Positions 23,074 through 35,055 of a DNA stretch of 64,000 nucleotides are shown piece by piece. A model generated the notes under the pieces. That model searched no databases, had not been told where the DNA came from, and worked only from the letters and a program-made list of their open reading frames with translations. Positions within the stretch are counted from its first letter, which is position 1. Every line of letters starts with the position of its first letter. Source of the stretch: Trichobilharzia regenti (Eukaryota; Platyhelminthes; Trematoda; Strigeidida; Schistosomatidae); assembly GCA_944472135.2 (NCBI GenBank), contig OX235265.1, positions 53,765,112-53,829,111 of the forward strand, in the 5' to 3' direction. Both the position numbers and the translations under genes were made by a program.

Positions 23074-24235
23074 GTTTAAGAAAAAAACAAACTTCCTGTC
23101 CACAGTCTGTTTACAAACGAACACCAAGAGACATGACGTGACTTCAAGAAGAACAAAAATCCGATAATAAATAAACCTGGTAAAGGATCTGTTACAGTTA
23201 ACATGATTGAGAGTGACTATATAGACGGAATGAATCTCATTCCAAGTGACAAGACGAAATTTCAAAAAGTGAATAGTTTTAAAGACACAACTGAGGCAAC
23301 TGAACGCTAAATGGCTAAGATACTAAAATCATAGGTAGATAAGCCTTCGTCAAATATATTTAAATACTCGGTAGTGACAGTTCCTGAATTTCATAGACAT
23401 CTTTTGAGTTTCCAGATTCTATTCATGTCTTAATCTATTTTTGGCACCACTTCTTGACTCAAGTGTAAAGAAATATTAGTTGTTAGGACAAGCAAAATGA
23501 GACTTATATTATGAAGGACAGAAGACAAATATGACATTCCAAAATACAAAATTCATGGATGAGTAACTATTTTTGGCTGCATATTTTTGTCCCAAAACCA
23601 CGTAGACGTGAATGATTCATGTGTAAATAAGAGCAGAGTAGTGTTAAGCCACATTATACACATGTTGTACACATCTGGCCTAGTGATTAAGCTTAGCGAA
23701 TGCCAAAAGTCACAATAATAAAAATGGAAACCCACGACACCACACGAGTTGTTCCAATAAACGTTCATATTCTTTAGACACACTCAGAATTCTAGAGGCT
23801 AAATACTCAAAAGTATTTCAAAATGATTCACATATATACTCTCTATATACATACTTATATATGAGATGGTTGTTTGGTTATTCTGTATGGTTCTTAGACC
23901 CCACTGAAGAATAATACGGGAAATACTATCACTTGTTTTCTACAACATCCCTAGCCTATAGGCGGTCATTGCCAAAAATTCCATCCTGTACCATCAACAA
24001 AACATTCCAGAGTCACAATATGATAACCACAAGGCAAAATTTATACAAGATATAAGTAGGATTTCTGCACTGTGACATGACGCCATAATGGATAAATATA
24101 TTTCACTTTGCACAGTAATAAAACATTTAAAAAAAACTAAATTAATTAAAACACAAACATGGCACAATGCAGGCAGCAAGAAGGTGAGCCGCATATCACT
24201 AGTTAAAAAATAACACAAAGGAAATAGAGGGAGAA
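23074..24235. other. No recognised gene
   Basis: No coding sequence or familiar repeat recognised; short minus-strand frames (23553-23783, 23994-24218) show no motif. Confidence 0.4.
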
Positions 24236-24560
24236 TGAATAAAGGGTGCCATCCGGAAAGGCAACAAGCATACTAGACAGCATTCGTATTACTGTCAGAA
24301 AGGGAAGCAAGAAGGAAATTGCAGACTGTTCGAAAATCACTGCAATTCTTATCTATATCTGATAACTTTTCAAGCCACCGATTCGAATTACCTCTGGAAA
24401 CCCAACCAGGGAGTCATGATGTATCAACCTATGCTAACCTAACACATATACCCTTCATCCCACGATGCCACGCCATAGTCTGATCACCTGTCCGCATTTT
24501 CCATCCATTCCTAATGTTAGCAAACAGAAACCGGTACGAAAGCCTCTGGGAAGATACTTT
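24236..24560 (-). mobile_element. LINE C-terminal fragment related to LINE-A
   Basis: On the minus strand the conceptual translation gives GWKMRTGDQTMAWHRGMKG, then LPGWVSRGNSNRWLEKLSD. These align with GWKKASGGQTKTWHQSMKS and LPGWGPRDGKNLWLETIGD of the copy at 8653-9985. Stops interrupt it. The sequence to its right, 24561-25402, has higher GC than its surroundings and may be more of the same or another element, but I could not identify it. Confidence 0.55.
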
Positions 24561-25402
24561 TAGCACAAGTTCATGCTAGTGAAGCCGACGTTTCCAGATG
24601 ATGACACTCACCGAAAAGCGACCTCTAATTGTGTCCGAACACAATCTTTCAGACCTCAGAATTACTCATACGATGATGTTATCAAGCGCTAGCCATTTCG
24701 TGGAGATAAAAATGGTCGAATATGCAGAGTTACCAAGCATATTTAGCACGAAATTGCCAGGTTTCAAAGTCAGACAACAAGATTGTGTTCACCAAAGCAT
24801 GGTAAATCCGACTTTTGGCAAACAGGCTGACGTGATAATCAAGGCTCCGAGTAGAAAATAGGGATTCAGCGGAATATATTTATCTCACGTAGTACTCAGA
24901 AGTCTTTTTTGGCTAGCCTCGTGATTGCTCATAAACTCTCATTTCTGTCTCACATGATCTCCATGTAACACTCGGACGCTGAAAACATCACTCTCCTCCC
25001 ATCTGGGTGACACCCTTGTGCCAAGTGTGCGAATTCACCTAACACTCACATCAATTTCCTTTCCCATAACTTTCGGCTAATTCGTTGCCTGAGAGAGTTC
25101 CTTGTTGCGCATTCTTTCCGACAGAGAATCTTATATTCTGTATAGGGCAAAGGCAGCTAATGTTAAAAATCTGAAGCCCGGTCAAAGTGTTTTAGTGATT
25201 AGAGCACCAAATCTATGAACTATACAGAAGCATTCATCTGACATCAATAGTAAAAGGAATTCGCATCTATGCTGAATGCAACAGATCTCTACATTGGTTT
25301 CAGAGTCATGAGTGTCTGTATTACTCCCCTCTCTTCTCTGGCTTCAACGTTGCCGCCGTTGGCTCCCATAGTAGGAGGGATGCTGCCTCGATAGGTGAGC
25401 AA

Positions 25403-25828
25403 TGTAACGGAATAATTGTTAGGAAAATCCCTCTGAAACGGACTAACCACAGTATTGATACTTATCAGGATGTTTAAAATAACTTTGTAATTATTATCCA
25501 TTTTTCTCCTAGACTATAAATAATTCTCCTGAACTTTGCATACCATATGTTGACTTGATCCCAGTTATTGGTCTTTCTTCCCCCTGTTTACTCTCTCATT
25601 TTCATGCATCTATCTGTGGTTGTGTGATACACTGATAATGTGTTGTTGTAAAATGTGGTTTTGTTTGAGTGAATTGCGGTCTTTCTGATCCAGGATGGTC
25701 TAGGGAAAGCGTTGATGTGTGATTATGGTGATTAGAACTTTGATCCCACCTTGTTAGGAATATCCTACTTGATGCTAGGAAACTTATCTGATCTATATAG
25801 CCGCCTAACGGCACTGTTGAGAACCACA
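25403..25828 (+). repeat. LTR-A, likely retrotransposon long terminal repeat
   Basis: A 426-base unit that begins TGTAACGGAATAATT and ends GAACCACA, the TG...CA pattern of LTRs. Related copies lie at 35056 (+), 37352 (-) and, in part, 10840 (+). An open frame starts 12 bases beyond its end both here and in the minus-strand copy, as expected if an internal region follows a 5' LTR. No tRNA primer site could be matched with confidence. Confidence 0.55.
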
Positions 25829-25839
25829 TAGATCTCAAC

Positions 25840-26031
25840 ATGGATAAACGTCAGTTAGATGATTTTGAAGCGTTTCGTGAATATGCGTCCCTCAGAGAGG
25901 TTTCGAACAGTGATACAATGGGGCGCAAATGTAGGCTTCCGGTTTTCAGACCACAGCAAGTTTGTTCCGGTTGTTGCAAACAAGGTGAGTTTTTTAGATT
26001 TCTCCCGTTACTGGTAATTAACACCTGCTGA
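25840..26031 (+). pseudogene. Short gag-like start after LTR-A
   Basis: ATG-initiated 63-codon frame (MDKRQLDDFEAFREYASLRE...) placed 12 bases after LTR-A. The minus-strand copy beyond 37352 begins with a related phrase, FEAFCERKFLKEA, at the same distance. Conservation of frame and position suggests a real coding start, probably gag, but no zinc knuckle or other diagnostic motif is visible. The frame ends early, so the copy is broken. Confidence 0.4.
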
Positions 26032-26189
26032 TTTATCTAATAGCTGATAGTGGACTTAATTATAGATTAATCAGAATAAAAGTATTCTAAGACAGAATAC
26101 ATAAGACACCTTTTCCTTACCACAACACAAACTTGAAAATAACTCGTTATAAAAATGTATTCGTCTTGAGATCTGCCTATTCTGTTCCG

Positions 26190-26337
26190 ATGGACAAAGC
26201 TTCAACAATACAGATGAGTCGGGTACGTAGTGATTTAGGCGAATTACCTTTTGTCTTGTAGATGACCTTATAGGCGGAAGCTATAGAGATGGTGTAATCA
26301 TTATCAACCAGGTGTTCAATGATCGCGCTTATTGAAA
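26190..26337 (-). pseudogene. PLE GIY-YIG part, inverted 5' segment
   Basis: On the minus strand: AIIEHLVDNDYTISIASAYK, VIYKTKGN and LICIVEALSI, the C-terminal half of the GIY-YIG domain. It stops where the plus-strand segment starting at 26338 takes up the following codons (KPDLCAQKKF). Together the two pieces make a continuous stretch of one element with its 5' part flipped. Confidence 0.7.
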
Positions 26338-26910
26338 CAGAAAAGCCAGATCTCTGTGCACAGAAAAAGTTCATCAACCCCTCCAACTTTCATGGTTTTA
26401 ATCGCTCTATGCTAAAGTATGGTAATCCCTAATCATATTTTTGCCCTACCAATTTTTTTCATTTCATCTATTCAATTTGTATACTCTTCCTTTATTACGT
26501 CAATTGTTACTATTACTATTCTCACTTCGAATTGTCCGCGGCATTATTCCACTTGTCCTTCTAAATCAATTCTGTTTTGCGACGTTGAATTCTATGTTAT
26601 CAAACTTCACAAAATATCGCGTAACGCTTTTATTTTATTCGATTCGCCTACCAATCCTATAATTGCACACCCCTTCCAAGTTCTATCCATCCTATGAATT
26701 ATTCTATATATGACACTAATTGTTTTGCTACTTGACACTTAACTATGATTATAATCACAAATACTTGAATTGCATTTCGTACTACTACTATTATTTTATG
26801 CATTCACACCTATGATTCAATTCCCTCATCGGATATAGTTTCTTAAAAACCATATATATACGATTGTACAGCATGATAGTAAAATCGTTGAAAAGAGTCT
26901 CTTCGCTGAA
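26338..26910 (+). mobile_element. PLE 3' end and tail, sense segment
   Basis: Starts with KPDLCAQKKF, the usual last codons of PLE proteins, and continues into a 3' tail aligning along its length with the 3868-4397 arm (for example TCTTAAAAACCATATATATACG against TCTTAAAAACCATGTATATACG, and GTTGAAAAGAG). The tail ends with CTTCGCTGAATC, the terminus also seen at 2648. It is clearly diverged from that copy, so it is an older insertion of the same subfamily. Confidence 0.75.
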
Positions 26911-28204
26911 TCACTTGTTTTTATTATATATATATACATAAATGCCGCAAAACCCTTGAGAACAGAAGAGTAGACTATGTGCTCAACGCTCTCGTAAAAT
27001 GGTATTCTTCCTTTCTCTCTCTCTCTCTTTCTCTTTGTCTATCTATTTCAGCATTCAAGCCTTGTTTTTTTTTGTTAACGTTCTCAAGTTATTTTTATTT
27101 TATGCATAACAAAACTGTTTATAAATATATGCAGAGTCTTCGAAAATCCAAAAATTTATAAAATAGGTTGAAAATACCATTTATGCATACACAGAGTAGG
27201 TACAACTTATGATAAACAGTTGAAAATGAACTCAGAAGTCTTTCACCCTTTATTAAACTGTTTGAAATAGATAGAATTTGAAAAAGCTGTAGTTTTCTAA
27301 TTTGCATATCTAGTACACTTTGGTATACAAGGGGTTCCTTATTTTTGAATGCATATGCGCACACATAAATACACACAGACATACTGAAAATATAAAAAAG
27401 ATTTTCTGCTGACTGTTTCGGACATCATATATTTGCAAAAGCGTCAGTGCTAGAAATACAAGTTGCGAATTAAAGATATTCTGTATGTAAATAAAGAAAT
27501 TTCGCTTAAATTTTCTTTTGGATAATTTCTCTTATTTCATCATTCAATTATTGAAGGCTGTCAAGAAATACGCATTTCAAAATTTCCCAACTGATTAACC
27601 ATAGAAAGTATCATCTTCCCATCCTCATTATTTTACCAATACAGCTGGTATCTATTTCATTTAGAATTCATTAAAATAAAATATAATGAGGAGAATGTGA
27701 AAAAGAACGAAGAACTTTTTTGAATTTTATAAAATAATATCAACCATGTTGGGTCGCGCTTTTCGATTAGCACGCTACATTTACTCAGTCACATAAAACT
27801 CTTGTTTCTGTGGAATTTCTTGCCAAGAAGTTGTGGAGTTTATTGTAATTATTTGCCTTTCGAACACTGAATCTGTGGATATAATCTTGTTGACCGATAA
27901 TACCTATAACTATCTGCTAGCCATATTCTGACTGTCTAAAAATAACTAATATCAACAATCGTACATATTGATGAAATTACATGTCTAAGTTACCTCAAGT
28001 CAGGGAGTCTATGATTTTGGTATCACTTTTCTTAACTATATCTTACTGTGATACAACTGCTAAGTTATCTTCCAAGTGTTATGCCGCGGCTGCTTCTGTT
28101 GTGAATTACTTTCCTTTTGCTGGTGTTGTTCTGATTGATGTATTCCTTGTTTCCCGGACTTGAGAGGGAGTGAACCACAAGGTCACTTTTCTGTAGATTA
28201 TATT
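26911..28204. other. No recognised gene
   Basis: Includes a CT-rich run near 27000-27040. Short open frames without motifs; nothing supported. Confidence 0.4.
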
Positions 28205-31200
28205 TCAATGTAACAATCCCTTTCTCAGGCGTGAGGCTAGCAACCTCACCCTGTAAACAAAATTGCTACAGAAACTTCAGCACGATGAACCTCTTTGCAC
28301 CAAAAGAAAAAGTCTGTGTGGGGACATGGAACGTCCGCACTATGTACGACATTGGCAAAGCTGCCCAGATCGCAAACGAGATGAAAAGATACGGGCTGGG
28401 AATATGTGAAAGCAGATGGAACGGGAATGGACTCACCAAATTGTCAACGGGTGAGTCAGTGATCTACTCCGGTCACCCAGAAGATAACCACACGCACACC
28501 GAGGGCGTGGCTAACATGATGTCACCAACGGAAACAAAGGCCCTGATGCAATGGGAGGCGATCTTGTCCAGGATAATGACCGCCAGATTCAATTCCAAAG
28601 GAAGGAAAGTGTCAATTATACAGTGTTATGCACTCACAAACAACGCAGACCTCGAAAAGAAAGAAGAATTCTACAGACAACTACAGCCAACAATGGACAA
28701 TACTCCAGCTGGTGACATTAAAATACTAATGGGAGACATGGACGCCAAACTGGGACCAGACAACACAGGAAGGGAACTCATCATGGGTAGAGAAGCTCTT
28801 GGAGAAATGAATGAAAACGGAGAACTCTTCGCCAACTTCTGCGCCTTCAACGAACTAGTGATTGGTGGTAGCGTATACAAACACAAAGATATCACAAGGC
28901 TACATAGGTGTCACCAGATGGGCGAACCACAAACTAAATTGACTTCATCTCAATGCTGCTCAAGGAAGTGAAGGTTCAGCCTACTGGACACGAAAGTAAG
29001 AAGAGGAGCAGACGTTGGCTCAGACCACTATCTCGTACAAGGGACAATCCAAATCAAATTAAAAGCTTTCAGGGAATCAGGAGCTGCAGATAGACCACAA
29101 GCCAAGTTCAACACTCAAAAGCTGAAGGACCGGGCTACAAAGGACATCTTTATTGCAAGCATAAAGGACAAAGCCGAAACACAAATCAACACTAGCGAAG
29201 AGATCGGCGTCGAAAAGCACTGGGACAACTTGAAAACGGTGTGGGGTCAAACCTGCATGGAATTTCTAGACAGGAAGAAGAGACAGGACAAACACTGACT
29301 CACTACGGACACTTGGAGACTAATAGAAGAGAGAAGGATAGTGAAACAAAAGATTATCCAGTGCACCGACGAGCAACAAAACAGGAGTTGAATGCAAGCT
29401 ACAATACGCTGAATAAAAGAGTGCCAGGAAAGACAAAAGAAAATATTATGAAGCCATGTCTAGTGAAGAAGAACAAGCTGCAGGCAAAGGAGACCTCGCC
29501 ACACTCTACCAAACAACTAGGCACCTGTCGGGAAAAGTTCGACACAGATTAAGCCAGTAAAGGATGACAATGGAAAGTCAATCACCAAAGAGGTGGAGGA
29601 AAAAAAATACTGGGCGGAACACTTCAAAAGACTTCTAAATCGACCGCCACCTACAACGCACCCAACAGTACCAACAACAGAAGCAGAACTACCAGTGAAC
29701 ATCAACCCCCGACGAAATCAGAAGTCCTGAATGCAATCAAGATGCTAACAGCTGAAAAAGCAACAGGACAAGATGGAATCCCAGCAGAAGCATTGAAAAT
29801 AGACCCCGAGACAACAGCGGACTTGATGACACCACTACTGGAGAAGGTGTGGAAAGAGGGCAAAGTACCCGAGGATTAAAAGAAAGGATACTTATTCAAA
29901 CTACCAAAGAAAGGAGACTTAAGTAAATGCAAAAACTGACGCGGAATTATGCTCCTGTTCATCCCAAGCAAAATACTAAGCCGAATCATCCTGGAGAGAA
30001 TCAAACAAGCCCTAGATGAAAAACTTCGACCGGAACAGGCCGGATTCAGGAGAAACAAATCATGTATTGATCAAATCGCTACTCTACGGATCATCATTGA
30101 ACAAAGCTTGCAAAAATGGAAGTCACCTCTCTATCTCAACTTCATCGACTTTGAAAAGGACTTCAGCGGACAGCGTCGATTGAGAGGTGATTTGACAACT
30201 ACTTTGCTACTACGGGGTCCCATCGACAAGTATACATCTCATCCAACAGTTGTAAGACAATGCTGCATGCCAAGTAATCCACAACGGGAAACTTACGGAA
30301 GCCTTCAAAGTGAGGACGGGAGTAAGGCTAGGCTGTCTACTATTGTCAATGATCTTCCTGATTGCAGTAGATTGGATAATCCGACAGACAACGGGCAATG
30401 AGGAAACAGGCATAAAATGGATTCACACAAAAGACTTGGAGAATCTCGACCACGCCGATGATATATGTCTGATTTCCCACAAACTGGAAGATATGCAAGT
30501 GAATAGCAACAAGCTGGCAGAAGAAGCATCAAAAATAGAAGGACTTCAGGTGAACATAGAGAAAACAGAGGTAGGTGATGAAGATTCTTGGCCAACACCA
30601 ACAGAAACAACAACAACAACAGACAACAATCAGCATAAATGGGAGGAACCTGAAAGAAACAGCCTCCTTTACCTACCTGAGAAGCATCGTTTCAACTACA
30701 GGCGGAACTGACGAGGGTATCAAAGCTAGAATTGGAAAAACAAGACAAGCTTTCATTACTCTCAAATCTGTGTGGAGGTCAACAGCACTCAGAATCAAAA
30801 ATAAGATCCGGATTTTCAACTCCAATGTAAAGTCAGTGCTACTATACGGATCAGAGACTTGGCCAGCGTGTCATAAAGAGCATCTCAAACAAACTTCAGA
30901 CCTTCATTAACAGTTGACTTCGCTCAATACTCAAGATCAGATGGCCGGCCAGAAAAGATCAGCAACAGGGATCTCTGGCAATGAGCGAACCAACCAGGAA
31001 CCGATTGTGAAACAAATAGGCAGGAAGAAATGGAGTTGGGTTGGCCATACGCTGAGGAAACCATCAAGTGACATCACTAGACAACCCATTGCTCGAGTGG
31101 AACCCGAAAGGGAAGCGGCGAGTTGGTCGTCAGTGCAAGGGTGACTTGGAGGAGGTTATGTGAAGAGGAGATGAAAGCATGTGGGCAGACTTGGAGCGGG

Positions 31201-31291
31201 GTGCAAAAGTTGGCAGAAAACTGAACGCGATGGAGATGTGAGGCTGAAGGCCTTTGTTCCTCTAGGAATTAAAGGAAATCATAATAAATAA
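28205..31291 (+). mobile_element. RTE/SR2-like LINE, near full-length but inactivated
   Basis: The 5' end has GCGTGAGGCTAGCAACCTC and CTGCTACAGAAACTTCA-like sequence also found in SINE-2 tails. The endonuclease frame (28231-28971) shows GTWNVRTM, CESRWNG, IQCYALTN and GDMDAKLG; the last is normally GDxNA, so a catalytic Asn is replaced. SDHYLV follows in another frame near 29010. Reverse transcriptase pieces: EQAGFRRNKSCIDQIATL (near 30030), FIDFEKDF, VRLGCLLL (near 30325), HADDICLISHKLED (near 30450) and SVLLYGSETWP (near 30840). At least five frame breaks and stops separate them, so no enzyme could be made. The C-terminal WVGHTLRK and a short 3' tail to about 31291 complete the element at about 3.1 kb, the length expected for this family. 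Confidence 0.85.
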
Positions 31292-31306
31292 TTTTGGCAT
31301 TAATAT

Positions 31307-31486
31307 TAGATGGTTGGAGGCGATCGGCAGGAAGCCTTGGACCTAGGTTTCGTGCTAGTTGTCAGTCATCAGCAAGGCGTATCTGCAACCTTGAAGGAAC
31401 TCAAGTTCCTTTCTGAGATTCGAACCTGCGTCACCCAGTGCTGCAGTCAGAGACGTTACCACTGAGCTAATCAGGCTCGCGATTTT
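31307..31486 (-). mobile_element. tRNA-derived SINE-3
   Basis: On the minus strand a tRNA-like head: GATTAGCTCAGTGGTAACG (A box) and GCAGGTTCGAATCTC (B box), then a non-tRNA body. A diverged relative lies at 55255-55410 on the minus strand. It directly follows the end of the RTE copy. The clover-leaf is not complete enough for a functional tRNA. Confidence 0.55.
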
Positions 31487-31540
31487 TAGCATTAATTCAA
31501 GATTTTGAACTATGTGCCGGAACCTTCTGATCCATATCTA

Positions 31541-31728
31541 TTTTTTCTTTATTACAGCTTGATTCCACACTGTATTTTTGGTACAAGCATGGAATTTTCA
31601 GCATGGATATCAGTAGCCCAAATTTTGCAGGCCGACCATAGATATCAGGTGTCCGTCGGCAGGGGTTAGAATCTCAGACCATGTGCATGGTCGGCGAGAG
31701 TCCTAACCACTGTGCCACCGACGCACAT
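31541..31728 (-). mobile_element. tRNA-derived SINE-2, short-tail form
   Basis: Minus-strand head TGTGCGTCGGTGGCACAGTG, TTAGGACTCTCGCCGACCATG and a B-box-like TCTGAGATTCTAAC, followed by a body that ends in GTGTGGAATCAAGCTGTAAT and an A-rich end. The same body occurs at 47313, 50521 and 54933. The acceptor-like ends (TGCGTCGG and its complement) are those of a tRNA-like fold. Confidence 0.75.
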
Positions 31729-32029
31729 TTTGCATTGACTGAACATAATTATTTTCCAGAACTCTGCTTTACATTTTATCAGTAAATAGTTATGAAATAA
31801 TGGAGATTTGTAGCTCAGTTGGATGCTACTGAATTAGTTATGTCCTCCGAGCTGGTTGATTTAATTGATGAGCTTTCATCATCCTTCTAAACCATATCTT
31901 CAGCTCAGGTTTTAGCATAAAATGGACTTATTTAAATTCTCTATGAATAATGTAATTGTGCCTACTGACAACCACTATCGTGACTGGTTGTTAATTTACG
32001 TCTCTATAGATCGTTTTCATTGACTTGAA

Positions 32030-33560
32030 TTTCGAAATTTCTTGTCATGTGATGATTTACTTTTTACTTTTTATTAGCAGATGGTTAATTTGGCCTATAA
32101 TAACGAGTTTGTTATTTGCTATTTCACTTGAGTACCAGGCTCCTAGGAATTCGCTGGCATTTGGCGTTACCTTTATTTAAAATTTCTACATTATTCCATT
32201 CAAATTGGTGTCCATATTTATCCTCATGCATTGATATCGAAGAATATATATCATACTTTCGTGATCTTGGACTTCAATCCGAAGGGGACACTCACTTCGG
32301 TCTATGTAATGTTTATTGCAATTCATACAATTTACTTCGTACACGGTATTAATTTTAACTTCTTTCAATCTTTTGGTTTACACACTACCAGATGAAGTGA
32401 TTTTGCTGGTTTGTGTGCTATATCTATTTCAAGCAGTCCTAATATTCTAGCAGTTATTTCAAAGATATTTTTTAATACACTTAGGATGATGGTCTTTAAT
32501 AATGTCTTCTTGTGGGTGTTATGACTGGAGTTTGAACACTTCTTGATGAAATTGTGAGGATATCCATTCTTTTCAAGCACGGTTAGTGGGTATTTTTCTC
32601 CGTTCTCTTCAACACAGGAGTGTTACAGTTTGTTTGAGCTCTTTTAAATAGTGTCTGCACACAGTTTCTTTTCTGTATAATTGGATTATTACTACTATAG
32701 TTGAGTATTTAGTCTATGTGCGTTTATCTTCTATATACTTGTGTTTCTAAACTTCTTGTATTAGTTCTCTTGATTAAATAAGTCATCTAAAAATGGGATT
32801 TTGTTACCTAATTCTTCTTCTCTTGTGACTTTGATATCTCCTAATATGTTATTTATTAATTTGTGGGTGTATTCCAAATCATTTCTTTTAACTAATGTAT
32901 CATCAACGTAGCGTACCTAGGTTTTTGATTTGATTGTAGGCAGAGTTATTAATTCTAGTCTTCACATTTGATTAAAGAATTGGAAGTTTGTTGTAAGACA
33001 TAATTCTATGAGCTGCATCCAAGTTTATTGTGAGCTCATCGCTATAAAGTAGTTGTTACATAGTTTCTTTTGGTAGTTTTGGACCAATTGAAGTATAAAA
33101 TGCTATGACATCAAAAGACACCATTATTTTATTGTCATCCACTTGAATGTTTTTGATTTTGCAACAAATTGGACTGGAGAATTGATAGAATGGTAGCATG
33201 ATTCTGTTAGGCTTTCAAATTTTCTGAAAAGTTCTTCAGATAGATTACATTTTGGAGTTCCTGGAAGCGAAATGATTGGTCGCAAGTTATTGTTTACTGT
33301 GAATCCGACGTTAAGCAGGTTCGTTAGATTTCTTTCGCCAATGATCTTGTTTTGTAATTTGTTCGAATTTTGTTAGTTTACTTAGTGTTATCTTGATTTC
33401 CTTATCTAATGCTTGCATAGGGTTTTTCGTCAACTGTAGATATCTTTGAGTAAATCATTTGCTCTTTTTTAGTAGTCTTCCGTGTCCATGACTACTGTTG
33501 TTCTTCCTTTGTGAGCTGGTAGTATAACTGTCTTTTCTATTCTTCGTCTGCTTCATTGCA
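32030..33560 (-). mobile_element. Divergent PLE, decayed reverse transcriptase and GIY-YIG
   Basis: Minus-strand pieces in order: VILPAHKGRTTVVMDTEDY (near 33540-33480), NLLNVGFTVNNNLRPIISLP (near 33330-33260), MVSFDVIAFYTSIG (motif A, near 33125-33080), RYVDDTLVKRN (motif C, near 32920-32890), NKIPFLDDLF, then NGYPHNFIKK (near 32565) and the nuclease start VYEVNCMNCNKHYIDRS (near 32330). It has many frame shifts and stops. Motif wording (CMNC, PAHKG) differs from the other PLEs here, so it is a separate, older subfamily. The GIY-YIG start has YID for YIG, so a core glycine is lost. Confidence 0.75.
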
Positions 33561-34099
33561 TTCCGCTGTTGACTGTTAAGTTGCATATTATGCTTTTTTG
33601 ATTATGGGAATGATACATTGACGTATTTCCTGTTGTACTTACTCACTTCATTTTAATTTTGAGTGATGTATCTAAGGAAACACAGAAACCTGTTTCGGAG
33701 GCGTCACCATTGTTGTAGTCCAGTCCTTTCTCAAGAAGTTGTTCTTCTATTTTTGATAATGGCTGCTTCGATGAATTTACCACACAATCATTTAGCGTTT
33801 CTCCAGATGGTTGTTTAGAAATCTTAGCAAATCTTTCATTGAGGACAACTCATCTTCGTTTTCTGTGTTGTTCGCATATTATTTTAATTGCAGCGTTCAG
33901 TGTTGATAGATGTTATTAAGTAAGATATTTCCAAAAATCTCTCTCACACTCTCTTCGCAAAACACTTCCTTAAAAAATAAGACAAAGTAAAGCACAGGGT
34001 AACCTTTATGTATACACACCAGTTTCCTATGGTGCTGCGTAAATCGATTGTGGTATACACTTTCGTGGACACTACCTGGTCTGGCTGGCGAACAGGAGG

Positions 34100-34136
<37 letters not shown>

Positions 34137-35055
34137 TACTATAATTACGTCTAGAAATTAAAAATCAGTGGTTCTTATTTCACAACTTCTGTCAGAGTGA
34201 ATTCAGCGCTAAAGGTGTCATAAAAAAGTTGAAGCCCTCTCAATTAGGCAGTCGAGAACAACAATAGCAACATTCTTTTAAAGTATTCATCCTTTCATCA
34301 AAGTTCCTAAGGTCTGTATGCGTAGTTACTTTTGTACAGTCAACTAGTTTAAAACTTCCTTTACGTGATTCAATTCTCACTGTACGGTGTTAGCATTTAA
34401 ATATGTACGTAAACATCAAGACAAGCATGCAAATTAATCATTCTAACATATTATTCTACAAAAGACACGGGAATTTATTTTGGAAATACTCATCAACAGA
34501 TTCATAAAGTTCCGTCGGTCAACATTCAGTAATATGTACTTTCATATCTTTAATAAACATAACACGATAACAGTATGACAGTTAATTTGCCCTTTACGCA
34601 GTACACTTTATTTATCAGTGTTTGCTTTTGTAACTCTGATTTACGTATTCATGTTCAGTCAACATCAGACAAAGATGAACTCATTTCTAAACAAAATTTC
34701 ATACTCATTATAAACGCTTACATCTGATTCATTATTTTTAGTAAGATTGATTATCTTAAACATAATGACTCTTCATTATCCTTTTCAAATCATGTGTTTC
34801 GGTAATGCAGTAAAATAAAACTCTTTAGTAGAATAAATTAGTTTTATCAGACAAATTTATTTCGCTGTCTGTATACTCTGTGAAGTAATTAAGTTTTTCC
34901 TTCATATAATGGATAAACTACAAAAATGTTGTCATTCCTTTTTAAACGGAGTGCATTTTGGAAGCACAATCAAAGTTAAAAATCACAATTTGTGCATAGT
35001 TTTACCATAATTCCTCAGTTGAAAAAATTGTTTACCTTTTCCGACACAAACTTTA
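33561..35055. other. AT-rich, no recognised gene
   Basis: The left part may be the upstream remainder of the PLE at 32030-33560 but has no clear motif. An (AT)n microsatellite occupies about 34103-34134. Confidence 0.4.

Noticed and set aside
31801..31850. GTAGCTCAGTTGG, like the D arm of a tRNA gene
   Set aside because: No T-arm sequence or acceptor pairing at the right distance; isolated match.
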